Shown: in pieces, positions 42,215-49,688 of the stretch
Layout: every line of letters starts with the position of its first letter
Numbering within the stretch: the stretch's first letter is position 1
Source of the DNA: Rheinheimera texasensis DSM 17496
Lineage (GTDB): Bacteria > Pseudomonadota > Gammaproteobacteria > Enterobacterales > Alteromonadaceae
DNA length: 64,000 nt
Assembly: GCF_000711985.1 (NCBI RefSeq)
Contig: NZ_JONU01000007.1
Location: forward strand, 1,205,373-1,269,372
Direction of reading: 5' to 3'
Notes under the pieces: generated by a model
The model's database searches: none
Seen by the model: only the letters and a program-made list of their open reading frames with translations
Told to the model about the DNA's origin: nothing
Translations under genes and position numbers: made by a program

Positions 42215-43279
42215 TCAGGCAGTTTGTAGCTGTAGCTGCGGCAGCAAGGTTGTACGGCGGCGTAGCCAAAATAACGCCGGCACTAATAACAGCAGGGCGA
42301 CCGGGCTTGGTGCACTGACACTGTTGTTTCCGCCCGGCGGGATGTCCAGCGGTGCCCAGTTGACCTGCTGATTGCCGCTCCATGACTTCGCCATCACCTG
42401 ACCCCAAATCACGCCCCATTCTGTTGAAATGGCCGCTTTAGGCGCCAGTATCGAACCATAGACTGAAGACGAAATACGCAGGTCATTGATGCCGTTGAAA
42501 TTAAAGAGTACATGGTTGGCGATGGCCGAACTGTTGCTGTTTAGATCGCCGACTTCATAACGTACTTGGGTCAGTGACAGACAGTTGGTTTGGCCGGCCG
42601 CGCATTTTTCTTGCGGTGTCCAGTTTTTCGCTGGCGTGCCGTTTGGATTGCTAACGTTAAACACCACCAACGCGTCTTTACTGATACTGCTGTTATCCAC
42701 GCGGATGGTGTGGAAAGTATTCAGGTCGTCCTGCGTGATATTAAATACGTAGACATTGTCTGCGGTGGCTTTGGCCGGCGTAAACACCAACACACCGTCC
42801 TGAGTATTCCGGTTGATTCCGACTGCAGGGGTTGTTTTGGCTGCCAGTTGATCGGACAGCGCATTGAGCTGAGTAAAAGCGCTGTTGAAGTCCACTGTCG
42901 CTGGTGCTTTGGTCGTGCTCGCAGCACCAACACCACCACCGGTCACGCTATAGCTGCCGCCATAAACCAGCTCGCCAAGGCGGGTATTGCCGGCGCCATC
43001 ATAGACGTTCAGATGACCAGAACCGGATTTGACCACATTGCCGCCGACAACGACTGTTGCAGCGGCACTGCTGTTGACGTAACCAAAGTCATAACCGCCA
43101 TTGACCTGCAAATTACCGCCGATGGCTGCCGCACCTTCGGTGTCTGACGAGCTTGCGCTGAAGTTTTCTTTAACGAATACGTTGTAATTGGCAGCCTGGC
43201 CCAGGCTGATACTACCGGCCTGACTAGCCACACTGAACAGGCTGGCTGCAACCAACCCCAAAACTAAAGCTAACTTCAT
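42215..43279 (-). CDS. Choice-of-anchor A family protein with PEP-CTERM-like tail
   Basis: 354 residues from ATG 43279 with AGGAG six bases upstream. Signal peptide to SQAG, then a beta-rich domain of the choice-of-anchor A type (GQAANYNVFVKENFSASSSDTEGAAAIGGNLQVNGGYDFG... and LFNFNGINDLRISSSVYGSILAPKAAI). The C-terminus has a Ser/Ala/Pro motif, a hydrophobic helix and RRR (VSAPSPVALLLLVPALFW then RRR), which is a PEP-CTERM-type sorting signal processed by an exosortase. Fourteen extra residues follow the basic cluster, longer than usual. Probably an exported, cell-surface or matrix protein. Confidence 0.82.
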   Translation of the reverse strand: MKLALVLGLVAASLFSVASQAGSISLGQAANYNVFVKENFSASSSDTEGAAAIGGNLQVNGGYDFGYVNSSAAATVVVGGNVVKSGSGHLNVYDGAGNTRLGELVYGGSYSVTGGGVGAASTTKAPATVDFNSAFTQLNALSDQLAAKTTPAVGINRNTQDGVLVFTPAKATADNVYVFNITQDDLNTFHTIRVDNSSISKDALVVFNVSNPNGTPAKNWTPQEKCAAGQTNCLSLTQVRYEVGDLNSNSSAIANHVLFNFNGINDLRISSSVYGSILAPKAAISTEWGVIWGQVMAKSWSGNQQVNWAPLDIPPGGNNSVSAPSPVALLLLVPALFWLRRRTTLLPQLQLQTA

Positions 43280-43484
43280 TGCAGACTCCTGCATGTGCTG
43301 AAAATTTGCGCAATGATAGCGGATTAGCCTGTTTTTGACAACGCTGTCTTTTTGAATTTTTCATGAATGGCAGATATATAAAATTTATCTTGAAATAATT
43401 ATTCTTAATCAATGTGTTAGGTGGAGCGTACTGTTAGAGAGTTTCGAGAATTACTGTTAGTTTTTCGTATATAACCGGGTGAAA

Positions 43485-43511
43485 ACAGAGTTCCTGAAGC
43501 AGAAACTCTGT
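43485..43511 (-). terminator. Terminator of the PrsT-like gene
   Basis: ACAGAGTT pairs with AACTCTGT; on the minus strand the stem is followed by TTTTC. It lies 16 bases after the PrsT-like stop. Confidence 0.65.
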
Positions 43512-43526
43512 AACTGAGATATTTTC

Positions 43527-46298
43527 CTAATATTTCAACAATTGCTGCAACAGCTGTTGTTCCGATGTCCTGAGTTCACGGCCACTCAGGGCACTGAGGA
43601 TCGCTTTGGCCTCTGCAGTTCGTTTGAGCTGCAGTAACGCGGCAGCAATATGCAATTGCAGTAAAGCTGCTTGCGGCTGCCGGATCTCGGCTTCGCGTAG
43701 CACGCCGAGGCCCTTTTCAGCCTGGCCGGCTTTGACCAGCGCATAGCCGTACGTATCGAGGATATCGGCTTGTTCCGGCATAGACAGGTGCGCTTTTTCC
43801 GCCCATTGCAGTGCTTGTTGTGGATCCGTATCAAACAGCAACACCGCCAGGTTATTTTGCAAAATGGCCTGGGTCGCTAATAACGGACTTTGTTGGTAGA
43901 CGGCACGGGCTTGCTCGGGAGCGCCGGTTTGCTCAAGCTGTTCAGCCAGTGCCAGAGTGGCGCTGAGGTCCGCTGGGTGTTGCTGCAACCAATTTCGTAA
44001 CAACTGCTGCACCACGGCCGGCTGGTCGCGCTGCGCCTGCAGCAACAGTAACAAATGTTGTTGCGCACCAGATTGACGGAACAGTGGGGTGAGGATTTCT
44101 ACTGCGGCCTTATTTTGGCCTTGTGCCAGATAAAAATGGGCTTTGAGTTCAGCCACTGCCGGCTGATTCGCCTGACGGCTTTCCAGCTTTTGCAATTGGC
44201 GCAAGCCGTCGGCATAACGCTGCTCCAGTAACGCCAACCGGGCCTGCAACAGGCTGAGCTGGATTTCATCGCTATCCAGGGCCTGCAGGCGGTTCAGGGT
44301 TTTCTTGGCGCCGTTGCTGTCTTTAGCGCTTAATTGCAGGTCGGCAAGGTCGCGCAGCCGCCAGGGTTGATCGTACCAAAGCCCATAGAGAATTTCGTTC
44401 AGACGCTGCGCTTCCGCCTGGTTTTGTTGCTTTAGTGCCAGCCGGGCTTTAGCAAAATACAAATCTGCGCTGATGTCGGTCTGTTCTGTCAGTTGTTCGG
44501 CCAGAGTTTTGGCTTCAGCTAATGCGTTGGTTTGTAAATACAATTCCATTAACGCCATGCGGGCTGGCACCAGCTTGCCGTCCTGTTGGTCCAGCTGTTG
44601 TAAATAATGGATTGCCTCGGTGGCTTTCCCCAGCCGCAGCGCGGCGTCAGCCATCAGTTGCAGTACCAGTGAGTCGGTCGCATCTTTTTGCAGCAAGGTC
44701 TGGTAGGACTGCATGGCTCCTTTCCAGTCCTGTTGTTGCAGCGCGAGACTAGCCATGGATAACAGGCTGGGTTTGTAGGACGCGTCCAAAGTCAGCGCCT
44801 GTTGGTAAAACTGCCGGGCCAGGGCCGCATCACCAGATTTGGCGGCGACATCGCCGGCCAGCTGGAAAATCTCCACTTTGGACTGATCAGCCTTGAGTAA
44901 ATCAGCTGCAGTTTGCTGCGCATCGCCCAGTAAACCTTGTTCCAGCTGCAGATAACCCAGCACAACTAAATCAGCTTGCTGATTATGTCCGGGTTGCTCG
45001 CTTAGCACTTGCCGGGCCTTGGCGCTTTGCTGATTGCGCAGCAGGCTTTGGATATAAGCTTTACGCACTTCACTTTGTTGCGGAAAAGCCTGGAAAGCTG
45101 TTTGCAGCACCGTCATTTCTGCCGCTGCGTCCTGTTGGGCGCGGGCAATGGCGGCAGCGAGTAAATAAAGCTGGAAATCCGCCGGATTGAGTTTGATGGC
45201 CTGCTGACTGAAACCCGCTGCGGTTTTGGCATCGTTTAGTTGCAGATAACTTTGTGCCAACAACTGATGCACCTGGTAATTGGCCGGATAAAGCTTCAGC
45301 GCCCGGCGCAGCTTTAAAATGGCTTGTTCAAATTTTTCCTGGCTGAAATCCATGGTTGCCGCCAACAACAACACATCTTCCTGCTCCTTGGCGTCTTCCG
45401 GCAGATTGTTCAGCTGCATTTGCACCTGACGTAGCATGCGGTTTTGTTCTTTGTCATCGCCCTGCAGACCAACCAACGCTGCATGGATCAACTGGCCATA
45501 AGGGTTGTAGGGGAATTTCTCCCTGTACAACACAATGCTTTGCAGCGCCTCGGCTAATTTACCCTGTTGCTGTAACACCCGGGCTTTGCCGAGCAATGCG
45601 ATTGGATCGTTTTGGTCTTTGCTCAGCAGTTGCTGATAAATGCGCAGTGCCAAATCTGGCTGTTGCTGGACCAGATGTAATTGTGCCTGAAGGTACTGCG
45701 CTTTAGTCGCAAAGCTACCATCCGGGCGAATAGCCTGTAGCAATGGCGGGATCTGCGAGAATTGCTGCTGATTTAAGCGTAATTCGGCAAACTGGAAGCG
45801 GATTTCGTCGGCAAGGTCTTGGTCGGCCTGTGCCAGCGCCTGTTGATACAAGGTGGCTGCTTCATCGTATTTGTATTGAAGCTTCAGCAAGTTCGCTTGC
45901 ATCAGCTGATAAGCGGGCCGAACTTTCAGTGTCGGGTGTTGCTCAAGCAAAAACGCAGTTTCAGCAGTTTTCTGTTGTGCCAGTAAGGCCCGCAACAAAT
46001 CGTAAATCAGTGGTTCGACCGCAGCACCGCCATCGAGTGCAAGCTGTAATTCCTTTTCTGCACTGCTCCAGTTTCCGGCTTTGAGCAGAACCTGACCCAG
46101 CATCAGCCGGGCGGGCAGATAGGCCGGGTTTTGCTGCAGACTGTTGCGCAGCTCCAGTTCCGCTTCACGCCATTGTGCCTGCTGACTGTATTGCCGGGCT
46201 TTTTCATAATAAGCTGACGCGGTATCCGCCGCGAATACCGGCTGCGCGCCTAACGCGCACACAGCAACTAACACAGAAAGCACAGGCAGTTTCATCAT
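43527..46298 (-). CDS. prsT: PrsT-like TPR protein of PEP-CTERM/exosortase systems
   Basis: 923 residues: signal peptide (VLSVLVAVCALGAQPVFAA), then TPR repeats over almost the whole length (for example WREAELELRNSLQQNPAYLPARLMLGQVLLKAGNW). The size and all-TPR layout match PrsT, which accompanies the exosortase A polysaccharide/PEP-CTERM apparatus. The next gene on this strand encodes a PEP-CTERM-tailed protein, supporting the call. The usual PrsT form is a lipoprotein; here a lipobox is not evident. The exosortase itself is not in this window. Confidence 0.8.
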   Translation of the reverse strand: MMKLPVLSVLVAVCALGAQPVFAADTASAYYEKARQYSQQAQWREAELELRNSLQQNPAYLPARLMLGQVLLKAGNWSSAEKELQLALDGGAAVEPLIYDLLRALLAQQKTAETAFLLEQHPTLKVRPAYQLMQANLLKLQYKYDEAATLYQQALAQADQDLADEIRFQFAELRLNQQQFSQIPPLLQAIRPDGSFATKAQYLQAQLHLVQQQPDLALRIYQQLLSKDQNDPIALLGKARVLQQQGKLAEALQSIVLYREKFPYNPYGQLIHAALVGLQGDDKEQNRMLRQVQMQLNNLPEDAKEQEDVLLLAATMDFSQEKFEQAILKLRRALKLYPANYQVHQLLAQSYLQLNDAKTAAGFSQQAIKLNPADFQLYLLAAAIARAQQDAAAEMTVLQTAFQAFPQQSEVRKAYIQSLLRNQQSAKARQVLSEQPGHNQQADLVVLGYLQLEQGLLGDAQQTAADLLKADQSKVEIFQLAGDVAAKSGDAALARQFYQQALTLDASYKPSLLSMASLALQQQDWKGAMQSYQTLLQKDATDSLVLQLMADAALRLGKATEAIHYLQQLDQQDGKLVPARMALMELYLQTNALAEAKTLAEQLTEQTDISADLYFAKARLALKQQNQAEAQRLNEILYGLWYDQPWRLRDLADLQLSAKDSNGAKKTLNRLQALDSDEIQLSLLQARLALLEQRYADGLRQLQKLESRQANQPAVAELKAHFYLAQGQNKAAVEILTPLFRQSGAQQHLLLLLQAQRDQPAVVQQLLRNWLQQHPADLSATLALAEQLEQTGAPEQARAVYQQSPLLATQAILQNNLAVLLFDTDPQQALQWAEKAHLSMPEQADILDTYGYALVKAGQAEKGLGVLREAEIRQPQAALLQLHIAAALLQLKRTAEAKAILSALSGRELRTSEQQLLQQLLKY

Positions 46299-46438
46299 TT
46301 ATCCTTCGGGCCGGCGTGGATGTAGCCAGCGAGCGGTCACAGAGCGGTCAGAATGCCGCCACTTTAAATGATAGCGTTGTCATGCGTAAAGCTTGTCTGA
46401 ATTTCAGTAACAGAGATGAATAACCCGGAGGAGTAGTG

Positions 46439-46705
46439 ATGCAGGTGCAACACCAGATAGAGCAATGTTGTTTTATTTATCAGGCCGAAGGCGCCGAAGC
46501 GCGGCTGGAATACCGGCTGTTTCAGGTGGAAGGACAGTCGGCGGTGGATTTTTATCATACTTTTGTGCCGCCAGAATTTCGGGGGCAGGGCATTGCAGCA
46601 TTGTTAACTAAGGTTGCGCTCGAATGGGCCCGTCATCAACAGCTAAAGATTTACGCCAGTTGCAGTTATGTCGCCCGTCACTTGGAGGCCGCAGGAAAAA
46701 ACTAA
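46439..46705 (+). CDS. Small GNAT-type N-acetyltransferase (YjdJ/COG2388 type)
   Basis: 88 residues from ATG 46439 (GGAGGAG at 46427-46433). The short GNAT fold of this group is clear: YHTFVPPEFRGQGIAALLTKVALEWARHQQLKIYASCSYV, with the acetyl-CoA loop RGQGIAA. Such proteins acetylate small or unknown substrates. The operator of benE begins four bases after the stop. Confidence 0.85.
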   Translation: MQVQHQIEQCCFIYQAEGAEARLEYRLFQVEGQSAVDFYHTFVPPEFRGQGIAALLTKVALEWARHQQLKIYASCSYVARHLEAAGKN

Positions 46706-46708
46706 AAA

Positions 46709-46735
46709 TGTATACAAAATTATTTTGTGTATACA
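46709..46735. promoter_or_regulatory. Duplicated TGTATACA operator of the benE-gntR operon
   Basis: TGTATACA (46709-46716) and TGTATACA (46728-46735), each itself a palindrome, with midpoints 19 bases apart, inside a larger inverted repeat (AAATGTATAC ... GTATACATTT). The TGTATACA type is a usual FadR/FCD-type GntR operator. It lies 47 bases before the benE start. Confidence 0.75.
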
Positions 46736-46781
46736 TTTAATGCTATGCTGCTGACAAATCAAACAGTGCAGGTCGGGCAGC

Positions 46782-47969
46782 ATGACAGCGTCAGCACAGC
46801 AGAGCGGTGGAAATATCGCAGGGTGGAGCAGTTCACATTGGGTCGCAGGTTTTGTCGCGGTGTTAGTTGGATTTGCCAGCTCTGTTGCCATTGTGTTTCA
46901 GGCAGCTGCAGCTGCAGGTGCCAATGCTGCGCAAATCGCCAGCTGGATTGGGATTTTGGGTTTTGCCATGGGGGTGACCTGCATCGGCTTTTCCTGGTAC
47001 TTCAAAGCGCCGGTACTGACGGCCTGGTCAACGCCAGGTGCGGCGCTGCTCGCCACCAGCCTCAGTGGCTACAGTCTGGCTGAAGCGGTCGGCGTTTTTA
47101 TGTTCAGTGCCTTGCTGACTTTGCTAATTGGGCTGTCTGGCTGGTTTGACCGCTTCAGTAAAGTGCTGCCGCTGCCTTTGGCCAATGCCATGCTGGCCGG
47201 GATTTTACTGCAGTTTGGCCTGGGTATCTTCCGCTACTTGCCACAAGCGCCTGTGCTGGTGATTGGGTTGGTGCTGCTGTTTGTACTGAGTCGGCGTTTT
47301 ATTGCCCGATACAGTATTCCGCTGGTATTGCTGGCCGGAGTGATCTGCACGTTGCTACGCGGCGAATGGTCGGTGCAGCAGTTGCAGCCTTCGTTGGTGC
47401 AACTGGAATGGGTTTGGCCCGAGTTCCACTGGCAGGCGTTATTAGGCGTTGGACTGCCACTGTTTATCGTCACGATGTCGTCACAAAACCTGCCGGGGCT
47501 GGCAGTTCTGCGTAGTCAGGGTTATCAGACGCCGGTGTCGCCGTTATTAACTGTGACTGGTTTGCTGACCTTGATCACCGCGCCTTTTGGCAATTTCTCA
47601 ATTAACCTCGCGGCTATTACTGCTGCGATTTGTAGCGGGCCTGAAGCGCATCCGGAGCCGGCATCACGTTATCGCGCCGGCATTGCCGCCGGAGTGTTTT
47701 ATCTGCTGACTGGCCTTGCTGGTTCAACCATAGTGGCATTATTTCTGGCCTTTCCTCCGGCATTGGTGGCGGTAGTCGCCGGGCTGGCGTTATTGGTGAC
47801 TATCGCCGGCAACTTGTCGGTAGTGACTGCCGAGGGCCCTTATCGCGAAGCTGCAATGCTGACCTTTTTGCTAACCGCATCTGGCGTCAGCTTTTTTGGT
47901 ATCGCGTCGGCTTTCTGGGGGCTGGTGTTGGGATTGGTGGTGTTATTGCTGCAAAAATGGCGGGCCTGA
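46782..47969 (+). CDS. benE: BenE-family transporter (benzoate/H+ symporter-like)
   Basis: 395 residues, about 12 membrane helices. BenE marks: WVAGFVAVLVGFASSVAIVFQAA near the start, the TAWSTPGAALLATS loop (about 85-97), and NLPGLAVLRSQGYQTP. BenE imports benzoate in Acinetobacter and Pseudomonas, but distant members may carry purines or other aromatic acids. The coupled FCD-type regulator gene overlaps its 3' end by 13 bases. Confidence 0.85.
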   Translation: MTASAQQSGGNIAGWSSSHWVAGFVAVLVGFASSVAIVFQAAAAAGANAAQIASWIGILGFAMGVTCIGFSWYFKAPVLTAWSTPGAALLATSLSGYSLAEAVGVFMFSALLTLLIGLSGWFDRFSKVLPLPLANAMLAGILLQFGLGIFRYLPQAPVLVIGLVLLFVLSRRFIARYSIPLVLLAGVICTLLRGEWSVQQLQPSLVQLEWVWPEFHWQALLGVGLPLFIVTMSSQNLPGLAVLRSQGYQTPVSPLLTVTGLLTLITAPFGNFSINLAAITAAICSGPEAHPEPASRYRAGIAAGVFYLLTGLAGSTIVALFLAFPPALVAVVAGLALLVTIAGNLSVVTAEGPYREAAMLTFLLTASGVSFFGIASAFWGLVLGLVVLLLQKWRA

Positions 47970-48601
47970 TGCAAAAAGCTGATCTGTATCTGCAACTGCG
48001 GGACGACATTCGCCGCCGGCGCTGGCCGGCAGGCCGGGCACTGAAACAACAAGAGTTGGCAGACTATTATCAGACCAGCCGTATTCCGGTAAGGGACGCA
48101 ATGTCGCGGTTGGCTGCTGAAGGCTGGCTGGTCAGCGCCGGTAAAGCCAGTCTGATGGTGCCGCCTTTATCGGCCACCGAAGCGCAGGAACTTTGCTTGA
48201 TCCGCAGTCAGCTGGAACCTTTAGCGCTGCGTCAGGCATTGCCGCAGCTGAATCAGGCGATTTTGGGCGCTGCCGAAGATTGTCTGAATGCGGCCGACGC
48301 CGCCGCAAATGATCCACTATTACAGGGTGAATTGAACTGGCAGTTCCATCAGCTGTTGTATCAACCTTGCGCCATGCCAATGTTGCTGCAATTGCTGCAG
48401 CAATTGCATCTGAAAGTCGCGATGTACCTGGGGTTTCAGCAAGTAGAGCTGGGTTATGGTAAGAAAAGTGCGGCAGAACATCGTGCGCTGTTACAGCATT
48501 TGCGTGAGGGGCGTCATCAGGCCGCATTAGACTTGTTGCAACAGCATATCAGCGCTGCGGCCAACGCGTTGCAGCTGCATCTGCAGCATCGTGGAGGTTA
48601 A
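47957..48601 (+). CDS. GntR-family regulator, FCD/FadR type
   Basis: 214 residues. The winged helix is clear (LKQQELADYYQTSRIPVRDAMSRLAAEGWLV, preceded by LYLQLRDDIRRRRWPAG), with an FCD effector domain (LCLIRSQLEPLALRQALP, then LNWQFHQLLYQ giving a metal-binding His). The ATG at 47957 overlaps benE by 13 bases; ATG 47969 (TGATG with the benE stop) is an alternative. It probably represses benE through the TGTATACA sites; the effector should be the transported acid. Confidence 0.85.
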   Translation: MAGLMQKADLYLQLRDDIRRRRWPAGRALKQQELADYYQTSRIPVRDAMSRLAAEGWLVSAGKASLMVPPLSATEAQELCLIRSQLEPLALRQALPQLNQAILGAAEDCLNAADAAANDPLLQGELNWQFHQLLYQPCAMPMLLQLLQQLHLKVAMYLGFQQVELGYGKKSAAEHRALLQHLREGRHQAALDLLQQHISAAANALQLHLQHRGG

Positions 48602-48606
48602 AAAAG

Positions 48607-48846
48607 ATGGCAGAGGACATCTTGAATGCCCTGATGTGCCCGCGTTGTGGCGGAAACAACAGTTGCGGTTTTGCTCTGGGGCAGGCGAATTGCTGGTGTA
48701 TGCAATTACCGCCGATACAAACTGAACAGGCCGCGGTCACTGCAGCGGCCTGCTTTTGCCAGAACTGTCTGACCGAATTAACGGCGACGGGCCCAGCCGA
48801 GCAAAGCGGTGAAGCCCAGCAATATAAACCCGAAAGCACCACCTGA
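48607..48846 (+). CDS. Cysteine-rich CWC-family protein
   Basis: 79 residues. The family pattern is exact: CPRCGGNNSCGFA, CWCMQLPP and CFCQNCL, probably a zinc-binding module. It begins six bases after the gntR stop, so it belongs to the benE operon. Its last 23 codons overlap, antisense, the 3' end of the cyclophilin gene by 69 bases. The function of the CWC family is unknown. Confidence 0.75.
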   Translation: MAEDILNALMCPRCGGNNSCGFALGQANCWCMQLPPIQTEQAAVTAAACFCQNCLTELTATGPAEQSGEAQQYKPESTT

Positions 48847-49563
48847 ACTGCTGTCACCACTGTTTTGCTGTTGCAAAATCGCGGTATTGGCCTTTGGATT
48901 CAGGCTGGCCGCGCTGTTAACTTCGCTATTGACCACGCTGATGCTTTCAATCAGCACCAGATTCTCCTGCGTCACCGCACGCTGCGCTGTCGCGTCGGCA
49001 CTGGTGTAATTGCGCAGTGGCACACCGTTGAAACTGGCGTTGAGCTTATTCGGCAGTGCGGCAATAGCATCAATCACTTCCATGCCATTGCCCGTCACCT
49101 GACCAAACACGGTAAAACCGGCGTTTTGTAAATCGAGCTGCGGATTGCCGCCGCTGTTATCCGCCAGATTGATAAACCATTGATTGGTCGCACTATGTGG
49201 GTCGCCGGCGACTTTGGCCATCGCAATAGTTGCCCGAACATTGGACCATTTGGGTTCGTTGCGGATCGGCGCTTGTTGTGCGACAGCACTGAAAGGCGCG
49301 GCATTATTGCCGCTGTATTTAAAACCACCGCCCTGGATCACAAAGCCGGGTTCGCTGCGGTGGATAAAGGTGCCGTTATAGCTGCCCGCTTTGACATAAC
49401 TGAGGAAGTTAGTGACGGTCACCGGCGTAGATTGATCAAACAGGTTGACTTCAAAGTCGCCAAGACTGGTTTTCACCAGTACCACTGTGGCCAGTGCAGG
49501 CTGGGAAAGTAAAACAGTGCTCAACAGGGCTGCGATTGGCAACGGGCGATAAATTTTAGGCAT
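48778..49563 (-). CDS. Cyclophilin-type peptidyl-prolyl isomerase with GlyGly-CTERM tail
   Basis: 261 residues from ATG 49563 (GGAG eight bases upstream). Signal peptide (LLSTVLLSQPALA), cyclophilin domain with VKTSLGDFEVNLFDQSTPVTVTNFL, HRSEPGFVIQGGGF, MAKVAGDPHSATNQWFINLADN. A linker leads to the sorting tail SSGGAFGFILLGFTALLGWARRR (last 24 residues): Gly/Ser, a hydrophobic helix, RRR. This is a GlyGly-CTERM signal, cleaved by rhombosortase in Shewanella and Vibrio, so the isomerase probably goes to the cell surface or outside. Confidence 0.85.
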   Translation of the reverse strand: MPKIYRPLPIAALLSTVLLSQPALATVVLVKTSLGDFEVNLFDQSTPVTVTNFLSYVKAGSYNGTFIHRSEPGFVIQGGGFKYSGNNAAPFSAVAQQAPIRNEPKWSNVRATIAMAKVAGDPHSATNQWFINLADNSGGNPQLDLQNAGFTVFGQVTGNGMEVIDAIAALPNKLNASFNGVPLRNYTSADATAQRAVTQENLVLIESISVVNSEVNSAASLNPKANTAILQQQNSGDSSSGGAFGFILLGFTALLGWARRR

Positions 49564-49688
49564 GACGAGACTCCGGATTGAATTAAGCAAAAGCTTAACT
49601 GAGCCAGGATGACCATCGCGAGCAGCATTACATTTAGTGACGAATTGACTACAGAATATTGTAAAGCGCCGGGTGTTTGTGACCGGCG

